A model generated the notes under the pieces. The model searched no databases, was not told the origin of the DNA, and saw only the letters and a list, made by a program, of their open reading frames with translations. From JAKZSU01 sp047517485 (lineage in GTDB: Bacteria > Pseudomonadota > Alphaproteobacteria > UBA7887), in contig JAKZSU010000140.1 in the NCBI GenBank assembly GCA_047517485.1, forward strand, positions 1 to 35,028: a stretch of DNA of 35,028 bases, in the 5' to 3' direction. A program made the translations under genes and the position numbers. Shown here in pieces: positions 23,962 through 32,080 of this stretch. Numbering within the stretch: position 1 is the stretch's first letter; the number at the start of each line of letters is the position of its first letter.

Positions 23962-25074
23962 ATGGCCCGCAACAAGAAATTGTTGCTCCTGCCCGGTGAT
24001 GGTATCGGGCCCGAGGTGATGGGGGAAGTACGTCGCGTGATCGAATGGTTCGACAAACGCGACGCGCTCAGTTTCGACATCGAGGAAGGTCTCGCCGGCG
24101 GTGCGTCCTACGACCAGCACGGCACGCCGTTGACCGACGAGACGATGGCGCTGGCGCTCGACTGCGACGCCACCCTTTTCGGCGCGGTCGGCGGCCCGAA
24201 ATGGGACGAGCTCGACTTCTCGCTCAAACCCGAACGCGGTCTGTTGCGCTTGCGCAAGGACATGGACCTGTTCGCCAATTTGCGCCCGGCGGTGGTCTTC
24301 GATCCGCTGGTCGAGGCCTCGACCCTGAAGCCCGAGATCATCCGCGGTCTCGACATCATGATCGTCCGCGAGCTCACCGGCGGGATCTATTTCGGCGAAC
24401 CGCGTGGCATCGAGACGCTTCCCGACGGCACCCGTCGCGGGGTCAACACCGATGTCTACACCACGCCCGAGATCGAGCGCGTCGGCCGGGTCGCGTTTGA
24501 ACTCGCCAAAAAACGCCGTGGCCTGGTGCACTCGATCGACAAAGCCAACGTCATGGAAAGCGGCCTGATGTGGCGCGAGGACATGCAGGCGCTGCACGAC
24601 AAGGAATACGCCGGCATCGAGCTGCGCCACATGTACGCCGACAACGCGGCGATGCAATTGGTGCGCGACCCGCAACAGTTCGACGTCATGGTCGCCAGCA
24701 ATCTGTTCGGCGACATTCTGTCGGATTGCGCCGCCATGCTCACCGGCTCGCTCGGCATGCTGCCGTCGGCGAGCTTGGGCGCGGCCGACGAGACCGGCCG
24801 GCGTCGCGCTCTCTATGAGCCGGTGCACGGCTCGGCGCCCGATATCGCCGGCCAGGGCAAGGCCAATCCGATCGCCATGCTGACCAGCTACGCGATGATG
24901 TTACGCTATTCGTTCGATCTCGAGGCCGAGGCGGCGATGATCGAGGCGGCGATCGACAAGGTGCTCGCCGGCGGCCTGCGCACCACCGATATCATGCAGC
25001 CCGGCAAGGCCCGGGTCTCGACTCAAGTCATGGGTGAGGCAATCGTTGCCGCACTCAACAAACAATCGGAATAG
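23962..25074 (+). CDS. leuB: 3-isopropylmalate dehydrogenase
   Basis: NAD-dependent oxidative decarboxylase of leucine synthesis. ATG 23962 is preceded by AAGAGGTG. Motifs include LLLPGDGIGPEVM at the N-terminus, the substrate-binding arginines in LLRLRKDMDLFANLRPA, RELTGGIYFGEPRG, DKANVMESGLMWRE with the catalytic Lys, and the metal-binding SNLFGDILSDCAAMLTGSLGMLPSA. The NAD-binding YEPVHGSAPDIAGQGKANP is complete. Length of 370 is standard. Confidence 0.97.
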   Translation: MARNKKLLLLPGDGIGPEVMGEVRRVIEWFDKRDALSFDIEEGLAGGASYDQHGTPLTDETMALALDCDATLFGAVGGPKWDELDFSLKPERGLLRLRKDMDLFANLRPAVVFDPLVEASTLKPEIIRGLDIMIVRELTGGIYFGEPRGIETLPDGTRRGVNTDVYTTPEIERVGRVAFELAKKRRGLVHSIDKANVMESGLMWREDMQALHDKEYAGIELRHMYADNAAMQLVRDPQQFDVMVASNLFGDILSDCAAMLTGSLGMLPSASLGAADETGRRRALYEPVHGSAPDIAGQGKANPIAMLTSYAMMLRYSFDLEAEAAMIEAAIDKVLAGGLRTTDIMQPGKARVSTQVMGEAIVAALNKQSE

Positions 25075-25082
25075 AGCAAGCC

Positions 25083-26096
25083 ATGGGTTACAGGGTAGCG
25101 GTCGCTGGCGCGACCGGGAATGTCGGCCGCGAGATTCTCAATATATTGGCGGAACGGAATTTCCCCGCCGACGAGGTGATCGCGCTCGCCTCCGAGCGTT
25201 CGAAAGGCCGCGAGGTCTCCTACGGCGATGAACGCGTGCTCGACGTGCGCGACCTCGCCGACTTCGATTTCGAAGGCGTCGATATCGGCTTGTTTTCGCC
25301 GGGCTCCGCGGTCTCCGCCGAGCACGCGCCGCGCGCCGCCGCCTCGGGCTGCGTGGTTGTCGATAATACCTCGTGCTTTCGCATGGACCCCGACGTGCCG
25401 CTGGTGGTGCCCGAGGTCAATCGCGGGGCGCTCGCCGGGTTTCGCGAGCGTAACATCGTCGCCAATCCCAATTGTTCGACCATCCAGATGGTGGTGGCGC
25501 TCAAGCCGCTGCACGATATCGCCCGCATCAAGCGCGTCGTGGTCTCGACCTATCAGTCGGTCTCCGGCGCCGGCAAGGCGGCGATGGACGAGCTGTTCGA
25601 CCAGACCCGTAAGGTCTATTTCCAGGAACCGCACGAGCCGGTTCAGTTCACCAAGCGCATCGCATTCAACGCGATTCCCCATATTGACGCGTTCGAGCCC
25701 GACGGCTCGACCCGCGAAGAGCTCAAGATGGCCAACGAGACCAAGAAGATCCTCGATCCCGAGATCGAGGTCAGCGCGACCTGTGTCCGCGTGCCGGTCT
25801 TCGTCGGCCATGCCGAGGCGGTCAATGTCGAATTCGAGGAACCGATCGACGTCGAGTCGGCGCGCGAGGCGTTGTGGAACGCGCCCGGATTGCAGTTGAT
25901 CGACGATCCCGAGGAGAATCTCTACATCACGCCGATCGATTGTGTCGGCGAGTTCGATATATTCGTCAGTCGCCTGCGCGAGGATGCGACCGTCCCTTAC
26001 GGTCTCAACATGTGGGTGGTCGGCGACAATCTGCGCAAGGGCGCGGCGCTTAATACGGTCCAAATCGCCGAGGCGCTGATCGAGGAGTATTTGTAG
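25083..26096 (+). CDS. asd: aspartate-semialdehyde dehydrogenase
   Basis: Reduces aspartyl phosphate to aspartate semialdehyde, the branch point to lysine/DAP, threonine and methionine. The NADP-binding motif VAVAGATGNVGREIL opens the protein. The catalytic Cys131 lies in VANPNCSTIQMVVAL. QSVSGAGKAAMDEL and the late VGHAEAVNVEFE segment with the active-site His are present. Length of 337 is normal. It is eight bases after leuB and 13 bases before the next gene. Its product feeds the DapF pathway encoded in the same window. Confidence 0.97.
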   Translation: MGYRVAVAGATGNVGREILNILAERNFPADEVIALASERSKGREVSYGDERVLDVRDLADFDFEGVDIGLFSPGSAVSAEHAPRAAASGCVVVDNTSCFRMDPDVPLVVPEVNRGALAGFRERNIVANPNCSTIQMVVALKPLHDIARIKRVVVSTYQSVSGAGKAAMDELFDQTRKVYFQEPHEPVQFTKRIAFNAIPHIDAFEPDGSTREELKMANETKKILDPEIEVSATCVRVPVFVGHAEAVNVEFEEPIDVESAREALWNAPGLQLIDDPEENLYITPIDCVGEFDIFVSRLREDATVPYGLNMWVVGDNLRKGAALNTVQIAEALIEEYL

Positions 26097-26109
26097 CGCG
26101 GAGACCGCG

Positions 26110-27102
26110 ATGCGCGTCAAGGCGATGCGGTGCCATGCCTTCGGGCCGCCCGAAAGTCTGGTGTTCGAGGACATCGACTTGCCCGCACCCGGCCCCGGCG
26201 AGGCCTTGGTGCGCGTCGAACGCATCGGTGTCAATTTTCCCGACGGCCTGATCGTCGAAGGCGGCTACCAGCTCAAACCGCCGCTTCCTTTCACCCCCGG
26301 AACCGAAGTCGCCGGCGAGATCATCGAAGCGCGGCCGGCCAAAGGCGACTCGCTGCCCCAATTCGTCCGCTCCGGCGAACCGGTGATCGCGGGCATGCGG
26401 ACCGGCGCCTATGCCGAGGCGGCGATCGTGCCGCTCGAGGGCGTGCGCCCCATCCCCCAAGGCTTCACCATGAGCGAGGCCGCCGGCTTTCGCGTCGCCG
26501 CGCAGACCGCCCATGTCGGCCTGGTCGAATGCGGCCACCTTCAAGCAGGTGAGGCCGTGCTCGTGCTCGGCGCCGGCGGCGGTGTCGGTCGTGCCGCGGT
26601 TCAGCTCGGCCATGCGCTCGGCGCGACGGTGATCGCCACCGCCAGCACGGCGGCCAAACGCGAGGCCGCGACCGAGGCCGGCGCCGTGCACGCCATCGCA
26701 GCCACCGCCGATCTCAAGGCCGATGTCGGCACGCTCACCGCCGGCCGCGGTGTCGATATGGTCTACGACCCGGTCGGCGGCGACGTCTTCGACCAAGCTA
26801 TCCGCACCCTGGTGTGGGGCGGCCGCTATCTGGTGGTCGGCTTCGCCTCGGGCCGCATTCCGACCCTCGCGGTCAACCGCGCGCTGATCAAGGGGTTGTC
26901 GGTGATCGGCGTCCGCGCCGGCGAATACGTCCGCCAAAAGCCGGACGCCGGCCGGCGTATTCAAGATGCCATCGAGGTGCTGGCGGCGGGCGGCCATTTG
27001 ACCCCGCGAATCCACGCCGAACTCCCCCTCGCCGACGCCGCCCGCGCGCTGCGCATGCTCGGCGATCGCTCGGTGGTCGGTAAGCTGGTATTGGTGCCCT
27101 GA
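26110..27102 (+). CDS. NADPH:quinone oxidoreductase, zinc-free MDR family
   Basis: Medium-chain dehydrogenase/reductase of the quinone-oxidoreductase branch, 330 residues, cytosolic. The N-terminal GroES-like domain has VERIGVNFPDGLIVEGGYQLKPPLPFTPGTEVAGE; the zinc-binding residues of alcohol dehydrogenases are absent. The Rossmann fold has VLVLGAGGGVGRAAVQLGHALGATVIATAST (about 152-182) and VDMVYDPVGGDVFDQAIRTL. Loss of the catalytic zinc site and the KLVLVP end are typical of NADPH-dependent quinone or enone reductases. It lies 13 bases after asd, at the end of the long operon. The substrate cannot be inferred. Confidence 0.88.
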   Translation: MRVKAMRCHAFGPPESLVFEDIDLPAPGPGEALVRVERIGVNFPDGLIVEGGYQLKPPLPFTPGTEVAGEIIEARPAKGDSLPQFVRSGEPVIAGMRTGAYAEAAIVPLEGVRPIPQGFTMSEAAGFRVAAQTAHVGLVECGHLQAGEAVLVLGAGGGVGRAAVQLGHALGATVIATASTAAKREAATEAGAVHAIAATADLKADVGTLTAGRGVDMVYDPVGGDVFDQAIRTLVWGGRYLVVGFASGRIPTLAVNRALIKGLSVIGVRAGEYVRQKPDAGRRIQDAIEVLAAGGHLTPRIHAELPLADAARALRMLGDRSVVGKLVLVP

Positions 27103-27215
27103 GACCGCCAAGACTCCCCGCCAACCGCTCTTTGCGTTTCGATTGCGGTTACGGCGGGCCATAATATCGGTATAACCAGACCGTCCCGGTACGTTCGGGG
27201 CCAGCTGCGCCGAGT

Positions 27216-29489
27216 ATGGGCGAGATGAAATCCAGCCAAGCCACCATCCTCAAGGACCTCGTACTCGTCGGCGGCGGGCACAGTCATGTGATCGTGCTCA
27301 AGAAGTTCGCCATGAAGCCGCTGCCCGGCGTCCGCCTCACGGTTATAGCGCGCGACGTGCATACGCCGTATTCGGGCATGCTGCCGGGTTATCTGGCCGG
27401 CCACTATGAGTCCGACGAGGTGCATATCGATCTCCGCCCGCTGTGCCAGTTCGCCGGCGCGCGGCTCTACCATGACGAAGCGACCGCGCTCGATCTCGAA
27501 GACAAACGCATCGTCTGCAAGGGGCGCCCGGCGGTGCCCTACGATGTGGTTTCGATCAATATCGGCTCGACGCCGCGGTTCGACGGCGTCTCGGGGGCCG
27601 AGGATTTTGCCACACCAGTCAAACCGATCAACAATTTCGCCGATCGCTGGGACCGCTTGGTCGCCCGTGTCCTCGGCAGTCCGGGCCCGCATCGGATCGG
27701 CGTCGTCGGCGCCGGGGCGGGCGGCACCGAGCTGTTGCTCGCGATCCAGTTCCGCCTCGCCAAGCTGCTTGCCGAACAGGGCCAGGGGACCGACGATCTC
27801 GAGTTCCACCTGATCTCCCGGTCGGCGACCATCCTGCCGAACTTCAGCGCCGGCGTGCGCCGCCGCTTCGAGCGAATTCTGACGGCGCGCGGCGTGCACG
27901 TCCACGCCGGCGCGGAAGCGGCGGAAGTGACGGACGGCGCGATCGTGTTAGCCGCTGGCAAGACCATCGATTTGGACGAGATTCTCTGGGTCACCGCGGC
28001 CGGCGCGCCGGCGTGGCTCGGCGAGTCGGGCCTCGCTGTCGATGACGCCGGGTTCGTCCAGGTCCACGACACCCTGCAATCGACCTCCCATGCCGATGTC
28101 TTCGCTGCTGGCGATATCGCCGCGGTGATCGATCATCCGCGGCCCAAGGCGGGCGTCTTCGCGGTGCGTCAAGGCCCGCCGCTGACCGAAAATCTGCGCC
28201 GCGTCCTGGTTGGCCGGCCGGCCCGGCCGTTTGCCCCGCAGCAGGCGTTCCTGGTGCTGATCAGCACCGGCGACAAACATGCGGTGGCCGCCAAGTGGGG
28301 CTGGTCGGTGCAAGGCCGGTGGGTCTGGCAATGGAAAAACTGGATCGACCAGCGCTTCATGCGCAAGTTCAACGAACTGCCCGAGATGGCCGCCGAGGCG
28401 GCGGTGGCGGTCAATCCCGGCCTCGCCGATCCGGCCACGCTCAGCGATATTTCGGCGTTTGCCATGCGTTGCGGTGGGTGCGGCGCCAAGGTCGGCGCCG
28501 ATATTCTGACCCGGGCACTGGCCGATTTGCAGCCGGCCGCCAACGAAGACGTCCTAGCCGGCCTTCACGCCGCCGACGATGCCGCCGTGGTGCGGATTCC
28601 CGACGGCAAGGTGATGGTCCATACGGTCGACTACTTCCGCGCCTTCATCGACGACGCCTACGTGTTCGGTCAGGTCGCCGCCAATCACGCCTTGAGCGAC
28701 ATCTTCGCGATGGGGGCGGAAGCGCAATCGGCGCTCGCCATCGCCACCGTTCCCTATGGCCTGGAAGCCAAGGTCGAGACGTCGATCCGCGAAATGATGG
28801 CTGGCGCGCTGGATATTCTCGACGCCGCCGGCGCCACCCTGGTCGGCGGCCACACCAGCGAAGGGCCGGAATTGGCGCTCGGCTTCGCGGTCAACGGCCT
28901 CGCCGACCGCGATACCATTCTGCGCAAGGGCGGCATGGCCGCCGGCGATGCCTTGATTCTCACCAAACCGCTCGGCACCGGCACATTATTCGCCGCCGAC
29001 ATGCAGCAGAAAGCCAAGGGTCGGTGGATCGAGGGGGCGCTAAAGTCGATGGTCCAATCGAACCGCCAGGCGGCACAATGTGTTTACCAGCACGGCGCCA
29101 ACGCGTGCACCGATATCACCGGTTTCGGCCTGTTGGGCCATACCGTGGAGATGACCAAGGCCTCGGGGGTCGACGTCGAAATCGATCTCGACATCCTGCC
29201 GATTCTCGACGGCGCCGAGGAGACGCTGCGACTCGGAATTTTGAGCTCCCTGCAACCCGCGAACGTCCGGCTGCGCCGCGCGATCCGCGACCTCAACGGC
29301 GCCCAGCAGCACCCGCGTTATCCGCTGGTATTCGATCCCCAAACCTCGGGCGGCCTGCTCGCCAGTATGCCACCGGATCGCGCTCAAGCCTGTGTCGCGG
29401 CGCTGCATGATCTCGGCTACGCGCATGCCGCCATCATCGGCCGGGTAACCGCCGAAAGCGACAATCTCGAGGCGATCACGCTTATTTAG
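27216..29489 (+). CDS. selD: FAD/NAD oxidoreductase fused to selenide, water dikinase (SelD/SenC)
   Basis: Two-domain protein of 757 residues. Residues 14-375 are a pyridine-nucleotide-disulfide-type flavoprotein: FAD motif VLVGGGHSHV (16-25), second Rossmann motif GVVGAGAGGTELLLA (162-176), and the FAD-closing HADVFAAGDIA (292-302). Residues about 412-757 are selenophosphate synthetase, which makes selenophosphate from selenide and ATP. The catalytic Cys422 and Lys425 (CGGCGAKVG) match Cys17 and Lys20 of E. coli SelD, and no selenocysteine codon is used. Further SelD motifs are VGGHTSEGPEL, DITGFGLLGH and PQTSGGLL. The fused flavoprotein may generate or shuttle reduced selenium, which is inferred. 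The gene overlaps the end of senB by eight bases tail to tail, and senA lies beyond. This makes it the SenC of a selenoneine cluster, though it could also supply selenophosphate for tRNA or selenoprotein synthesis. Confidence 0.93.
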   Translation: MGEMKSSQATILKDLVLVGGGHSHVIVLKKFAMKPLPGVRLTVIARDVHTPYSGMLPGYLAGHYESDEVHIDLRPLCQFAGARLYHDEATALDLEDKRIVCKGRPAVPYDVVSINIGSTPRFDGVSGAEDFATPVKPINNFADRWDRLVARVLGSPGPHRIGVVGAGAGGTELLLAIQFRLAKLLAEQGQGTDDLEFHLISRSATILPNFSAGVRRRFERILTARGVHVHAGAEAAEVTDGAIVLAAGKTIDLDEILWVTAAGAPAWLGESGLAVDDAGFVQVHDTLQSTSHADVFAAGDIAAVIDHPRPKAGVFAVRQGPPLTENLRRVLVGRPARPFAPQQAFLVLISTGDKHAVAAKWGWSVQGRWVWQWKNWIDQRFMRKFNELPEMAAEAAVAVNPGLADPATLSDISAFAMRCGGCGAKVGADILTRALADLQPAANEDVLAGLHAADDAAVVRIPDGKVMVHTVDYFRAFIDDAYVFGQVAANHALSDIFAMGAEAQSALAIATVPYGLEAKVETSIREMMAGALDILDAAGATLVGGHTSEGPELALGFAVNGLADRDTILRKGGMAAGDALILTKPLGTGTLFAADMQQKAKGRWIEGALKSMVQSNRQAAQCVYQHGANACTDITGFGLLGHTVEMTKASGVDVEIDLDILPILDGAEETLRLGILSSLQPANVRLRRAIRDLNGAQQHPRYPLVFDPQTSGGLLASMPPDRAQACVAALHDLGYAHAAIIGRVTAESDNLEAITLI

Positions 29490-30444
29490 CGACCGAATTG
29501 ACGATTTGGCACAGCGCCGCCTGCTCGTGTTCGGGCCGGAATTGCGGTTCGAGCGTCCGGCCATGGCGCGCCACCGCCGCGAGGAACGCCGGCTCGGTCT
29601 CGGCGCGCTCCAGCACGCCCGCCAGCGCCGCCGCGTCGCCGACCGGGAAGGTGCCGGGATAGTCGCGCCCCAGCAGCCCGACGTTGCCGGCGATATCACT
29701 GGCGATCACCGGCACCCCGGCGACAATCGCCTCGGAGACCACATTGGCGCCGCCCTCCTGGGTGGAACTGATCACCATTAAATGGGTTTTGGCCAGCTCG
29801 CGGCGCACCCGCCAGCCGGGGACCTCGCCGAGCCACCGATAGCGCGGGTTCGCCGCCATCTCGGCGACGGCTTGGGCGGCGAAGTCGGCGGTGTGGGCCT
29901 TGCCCAGATGAATCACCCGCAGGCGCGATTCGGGCGGCAGACGGCGCGCCGCCAGGGCTGTCCGGAACGGGTCTTTCTCGTCGCGCAAATGGCCAATGAC
30001 ACAGATGTCGAACGATCGCTTGGCCGGGCGCCGCGGGCCGGGCAGTGGCAGCGCCGATTGGCGCACCACATGGAGCTTGGTTCGCAAGCGCGCCGGCAGC
30101 GCCTCGCCGATCAGGTCATGCAGGCAGATCAAAGCGTCCGCCATTTCCATCGAGCGCAACGTGGTTTCCGGCTCCGTTTGCAGGAACGTATTGACGTCGG
30201 TGCCGCCGAGCCCGATCACCAGCGGCCCGTCGGGGTAGCGGTCGCGATAGCGCATGATCGCGGCGGCGCTTCGCCACGCGTGGATGGCGATCATCAGATC
30301 GGTCGCCTCGCCGCCATAGTCGAGATCGATACGCACGCGGTGCCCCGCCACGCGCAACATCCGTGCCCACCGCAGCGCCGTCGTTCGGTTGCCGCTTTTT
30401 GAATGCTTTTTTGCCGGCGTGATTAGGCTAATACCAAGGGTCAT
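29482..30444 (-). CDS. senB: selenosugar synthase SenB (TIGR04348-type glycosyltransferase)
   Basis: GT-B fold glycosyltransferase of 320 residues. SenB joins selenophosphate to a UDP-sugar to make a 1-seleno-sugar for selenoneine synthesis (known for the Variovorax enzyme). The start MTLGISLITPAKKHSKSGNRTTALRWARMLR agrees with the TIGR04348 family (short strand, then SGNRxTALRWAxxLR). HAWRSAAAI and IGLGGTDVNTFL follow; the donor-site motif EGGANVVSEAIVAGVPVIASD lies near residue 232, with the two Glu residues spaced as in GT4 enzymes. ATG 30444 was chosen over the longer frame because homologous sequence begins there. The first five codons lie inside the terminal repeat of a MITE-like element, and no Shine-Dalgarno is visible. 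The assignment rests on motif memory plus the adjacent selD and EgtB-like genes. Confidence 0.85.
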   Translation of the reverse strand: MTLGISLITPAKKHSKSGNRTTALRWARMLRVAGHRVRIDLDYGGEATDLMIAIHAWRSAAAIMRYRDRYPDGPLVIGLGGTDVNTFLQTEPETTLRSMEMADALICLHDLIGEALPARLRTKLHVVRQSALPLPGPRRPAKRSFDICVIGHLRDEKDPFRTALAARRLPPESRLRVIHLGKAHTADFAAQAVAEMAANPRYRWLGEVPGWRVRRELAKTHLMVISSTQEGGANVVSEAIVAGVPVIASDIAGNVGLLGRDYPGTFPVGDAAALAGVLERAETEPAFLAAVARHGRTLEPQFRPEHEQAALCQIVNSVAK

Positions 30445-30707
30445 TGATAATGGCTCATTTGATGGCCCAAATCGGTGCGCCGGGTAGGCGCGTCGCGCCG
30501 CGCGATGGGTGTCCATCGGGCAAGCGGCGCAACGCATCCGGCGCACCGAGGTGGGCCACCGGAGGCCGGATTGCCCAAGGAGCAAATGTTGTCGCCGGCG
30601 GCGTCGCGGGCCGCTTGACGTGGGGCTGCACGACGGCGCGCCCCGCTCCTATCCGGCGGCAAAATTCATCGCGGTCAAATGGGTCATTATCAATTACCCT
30701 TGGTATT
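30430..30707. mobile_element. MITE-like element with 33-bp terminal inverted repeats
   Basis: The outer arms 30430-30462 and 30675-30707 are inverted copies matching at 30 of 33 positions (both begin AATACCAAGGGT when read inward). The 278-bp element has no transposase gene. It fills most of the divergent senB-senA spacer. TA lies at the left border and TG at the right, so a TA target duplication as in IS630/mariner-type elements is possible but degraded. The left arm contains the senB start codon (30442-30444). The right arm ends 35 bases before the senA start. Confidence 0.7.
30473..30548. repeat. GC-rich palindrome inside the MITE-like element
   Basis: Perfect 11-bp arms CGGTGCGCCGG (30473-30483) and CCGGCGCACCG (30538-30548) enclose further partial complementarity and a central GATGG/CCATC hairpin near 30504-30515. 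It could fold into a long cruciform or RNA stem and resembles REP-type palindromes. It may act as a terminator for transcripts crossing the spacer. Confidence 0.6.
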
Positions 30708-30742
30708 GTCTTCACCCGATTTCTCCAAACCCGGATACGCCG

Positions 30743-32053
30743 ATGACAGCGCTCGTCAGTACCGCATATTTGATCGAGACCATGCAAGACGCCCGCGACC
30801 GGACCTTGGAGCTGGTGCGCGATCTCGACGACGAGCAGCTGATGGGCCCCCGCTTGGCGACGGTCAACCCGTTGCGTTGGGAAATCGCCCACGTCGCCTA
30901 TTTCTACGAATTTTTTATCCTTCGCCAACTTTACGGGGAGCCGTCCGTCCTCGGCGATCGCGCCGACCAACTCTACGATTCGATCGCCATTCATCATGAC
31001 GTCCGATGGGATCTGGCGTTGCTCAACCGCGCCGAGACCTTGTCCTACCTGCGGACGGTCCTCGACCGACTGGCCGAGCGCCTCGACAAGGGCACGGCGA
31101 GCGAGCAGGACAGCTTTATCTATCAGTTCGGCATTTTTCACGAGGATATGCACACCGAAGCCTTTGTCTGGGCGCGCCAGACCCTGGCCTATCCGACGCC
31201 TGCCTTGGCCGTGGCCGCTGATGTCTCGGCCGAGCGGGCGGCGGGGCCGCACCCCGGGTGGGCCGAGATCCCGGGTGGTACGTTCTCGCAGGGCGCGCCC
31301 CAGACCGCGCCGTTTCTGTTCGACAATGAGAAATGGGCCCATCCGGTGACCGTGGCACCTTTCGAGATCGCCAAGGCGCCGGTCACCAATGAGCAGTTTC
31401 AGGCCTTCGTCGACGACGGCGGCTACGATCGCGAAGCGAACTGGGACGCCGCTGGCTGGACATGGCGCTGCCAAGAGGGCGCGGCGCATCCGGTCTATTG
31501 GCGGGCGGACGGGCCGGGCAAATGGCTGCTCCGACGCTTCGAGCGGACACTGCCACTGCCGCCCGACGAGCCGGTGATTCACGTCACCTGGTACGAAGCC
31601 GACGCCTACTGCCGCTGGGCCGGGCAGCGCTTGCCGAGCGAAGTCGAATGGGAAACGGCGGCGCTCGGCGAGGTCGCCGCCGACGGCACCCTGGCGGCGA
31701 CCAAGCGGCGCTACCCTTGGGGCGAGACCGCGCCCGATCCCACCCGCGCCAACCTCGATGGTCGCGCGCTCGGGCCGATCGATGTCGCCGCCTTGGCGGC
31801 GGGCGACAGCGCCTTCGGCTGCCGCCAGATGCTCGGCAACGTCTGGGAATGGACCGCCGACACCTTCACCGCCTATCCCGGCTTCTCGGCCGACGCCTAC
31901 AAGGAATATTCGGCCATGCTGTTCGGCGATACCAAGGTGCTGCGCGGCGGCGCATGGACCACCCGCGGGCGAATGATCCACGGCACCTATCGCAATTATT
32001 TCGAAGCCCACCGTTGCGACGTGTTCGCCGGCTTTCGCACCTGTCGGGCCTAG
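30743..32053 (+). CDS. senA: selenoneine synthase SenA (EgtB-like non-heme iron enzyme)
   Basis: Iron(II)- and oxygen-dependent enzyme of the EgtB superfamily, 436 residues. The N-terminal DinB-like domain (about 5-160) carries the three-His iron site: His50 (EIAHVAYFYEFF) and His133/His137 in FHEDMHTE. These match the EgtB positions 51/134/138 almost one to one. The C-terminal FGE/sulfatase-modifying-like domain (about 175-436) has IPGGTFSQGA, EIAKAPVTNEQFQAFV, HVTWYEADAYCRWAGQRLPSEVEWE, MLGNVWEWTADTF and the closing RNYFEAHRCDVFAGFRTCRA. SenA joins hercynine to a selenosugar; EgtB would join it to a thiol. The neighbouring SenB-type glycosyltransferase and selenophosphate synthetase favour SenA, while EgtB/OvoA-like activity remains the alternative. 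No egtD is nearby. ATG 30743 has only a weak ribosome site. Confidence 0.85.
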   Translation: MTALVSTAYLIETMQDARDRTLELVRDLDDEQLMGPRLATVNPLRWEIAHVAYFYEFFILRQLYGEPSVLGDRADQLYDSIAIHHDVRWDLALLNRAETLSYLRTVLDRLAERLDKGTASEQDSFIYQFGIFHEDMHTEAFVWARQTLAYPTPALAVAADVSAERAAGPHPGWAEIPGGTFSQGAPQTAPFLFDNEKWAHPVTVAPFEIAKAPVTNEQFQAFVDDGGYDREANWDAAGWTWRCQEGAAHPVYWRADGPGKWLLRRFERTLPLPPDEPVIHVTWYEADAYCRWAGQRLPSEVEWETAALGEVAADGTLAATKRRYPWGETAPDPTRANLDGRALGPIDVAALAAGDSAFGCRQMLGNVWEWTADTFTAYPGFSADAYKEYSAMLFGDTKVLRGGAWTTRGRMIHGTYRNYFEAHRCDVFAGFRTCRA

Positions 32054-32080
32054 TGGAAAAATATTCGGGGGAGCAGAACG

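Noticed and set aside
27103..27215. Promoter or riboswitch before the selD fusion
   Set aside because: TTACGG and TATAAC are 16 bp apart here, but the match is weak and no conserved fold could be recognised.
28470..28500. Selenocysteine codon in the SelD active site
   Set aside because: The position is an ordinary Cys codon (Cys422); no in-frame TGA is present.
30455..32011. 518-codon minus-strand frame opposite senA
   Set aside because: No recognisable motif; senA on the plus strand has all EgtB-family landmarks.
30743..32053. Ergothioneine synthase EgtB or ovothiol-type OvoA as the first-choice call
   Set aside because: No egtA/C/D/E-type neighbours are present, whereas a SenB-type glycosyltransferase and a selenophosphate synthetase adjoin it; kept only as the alternative.
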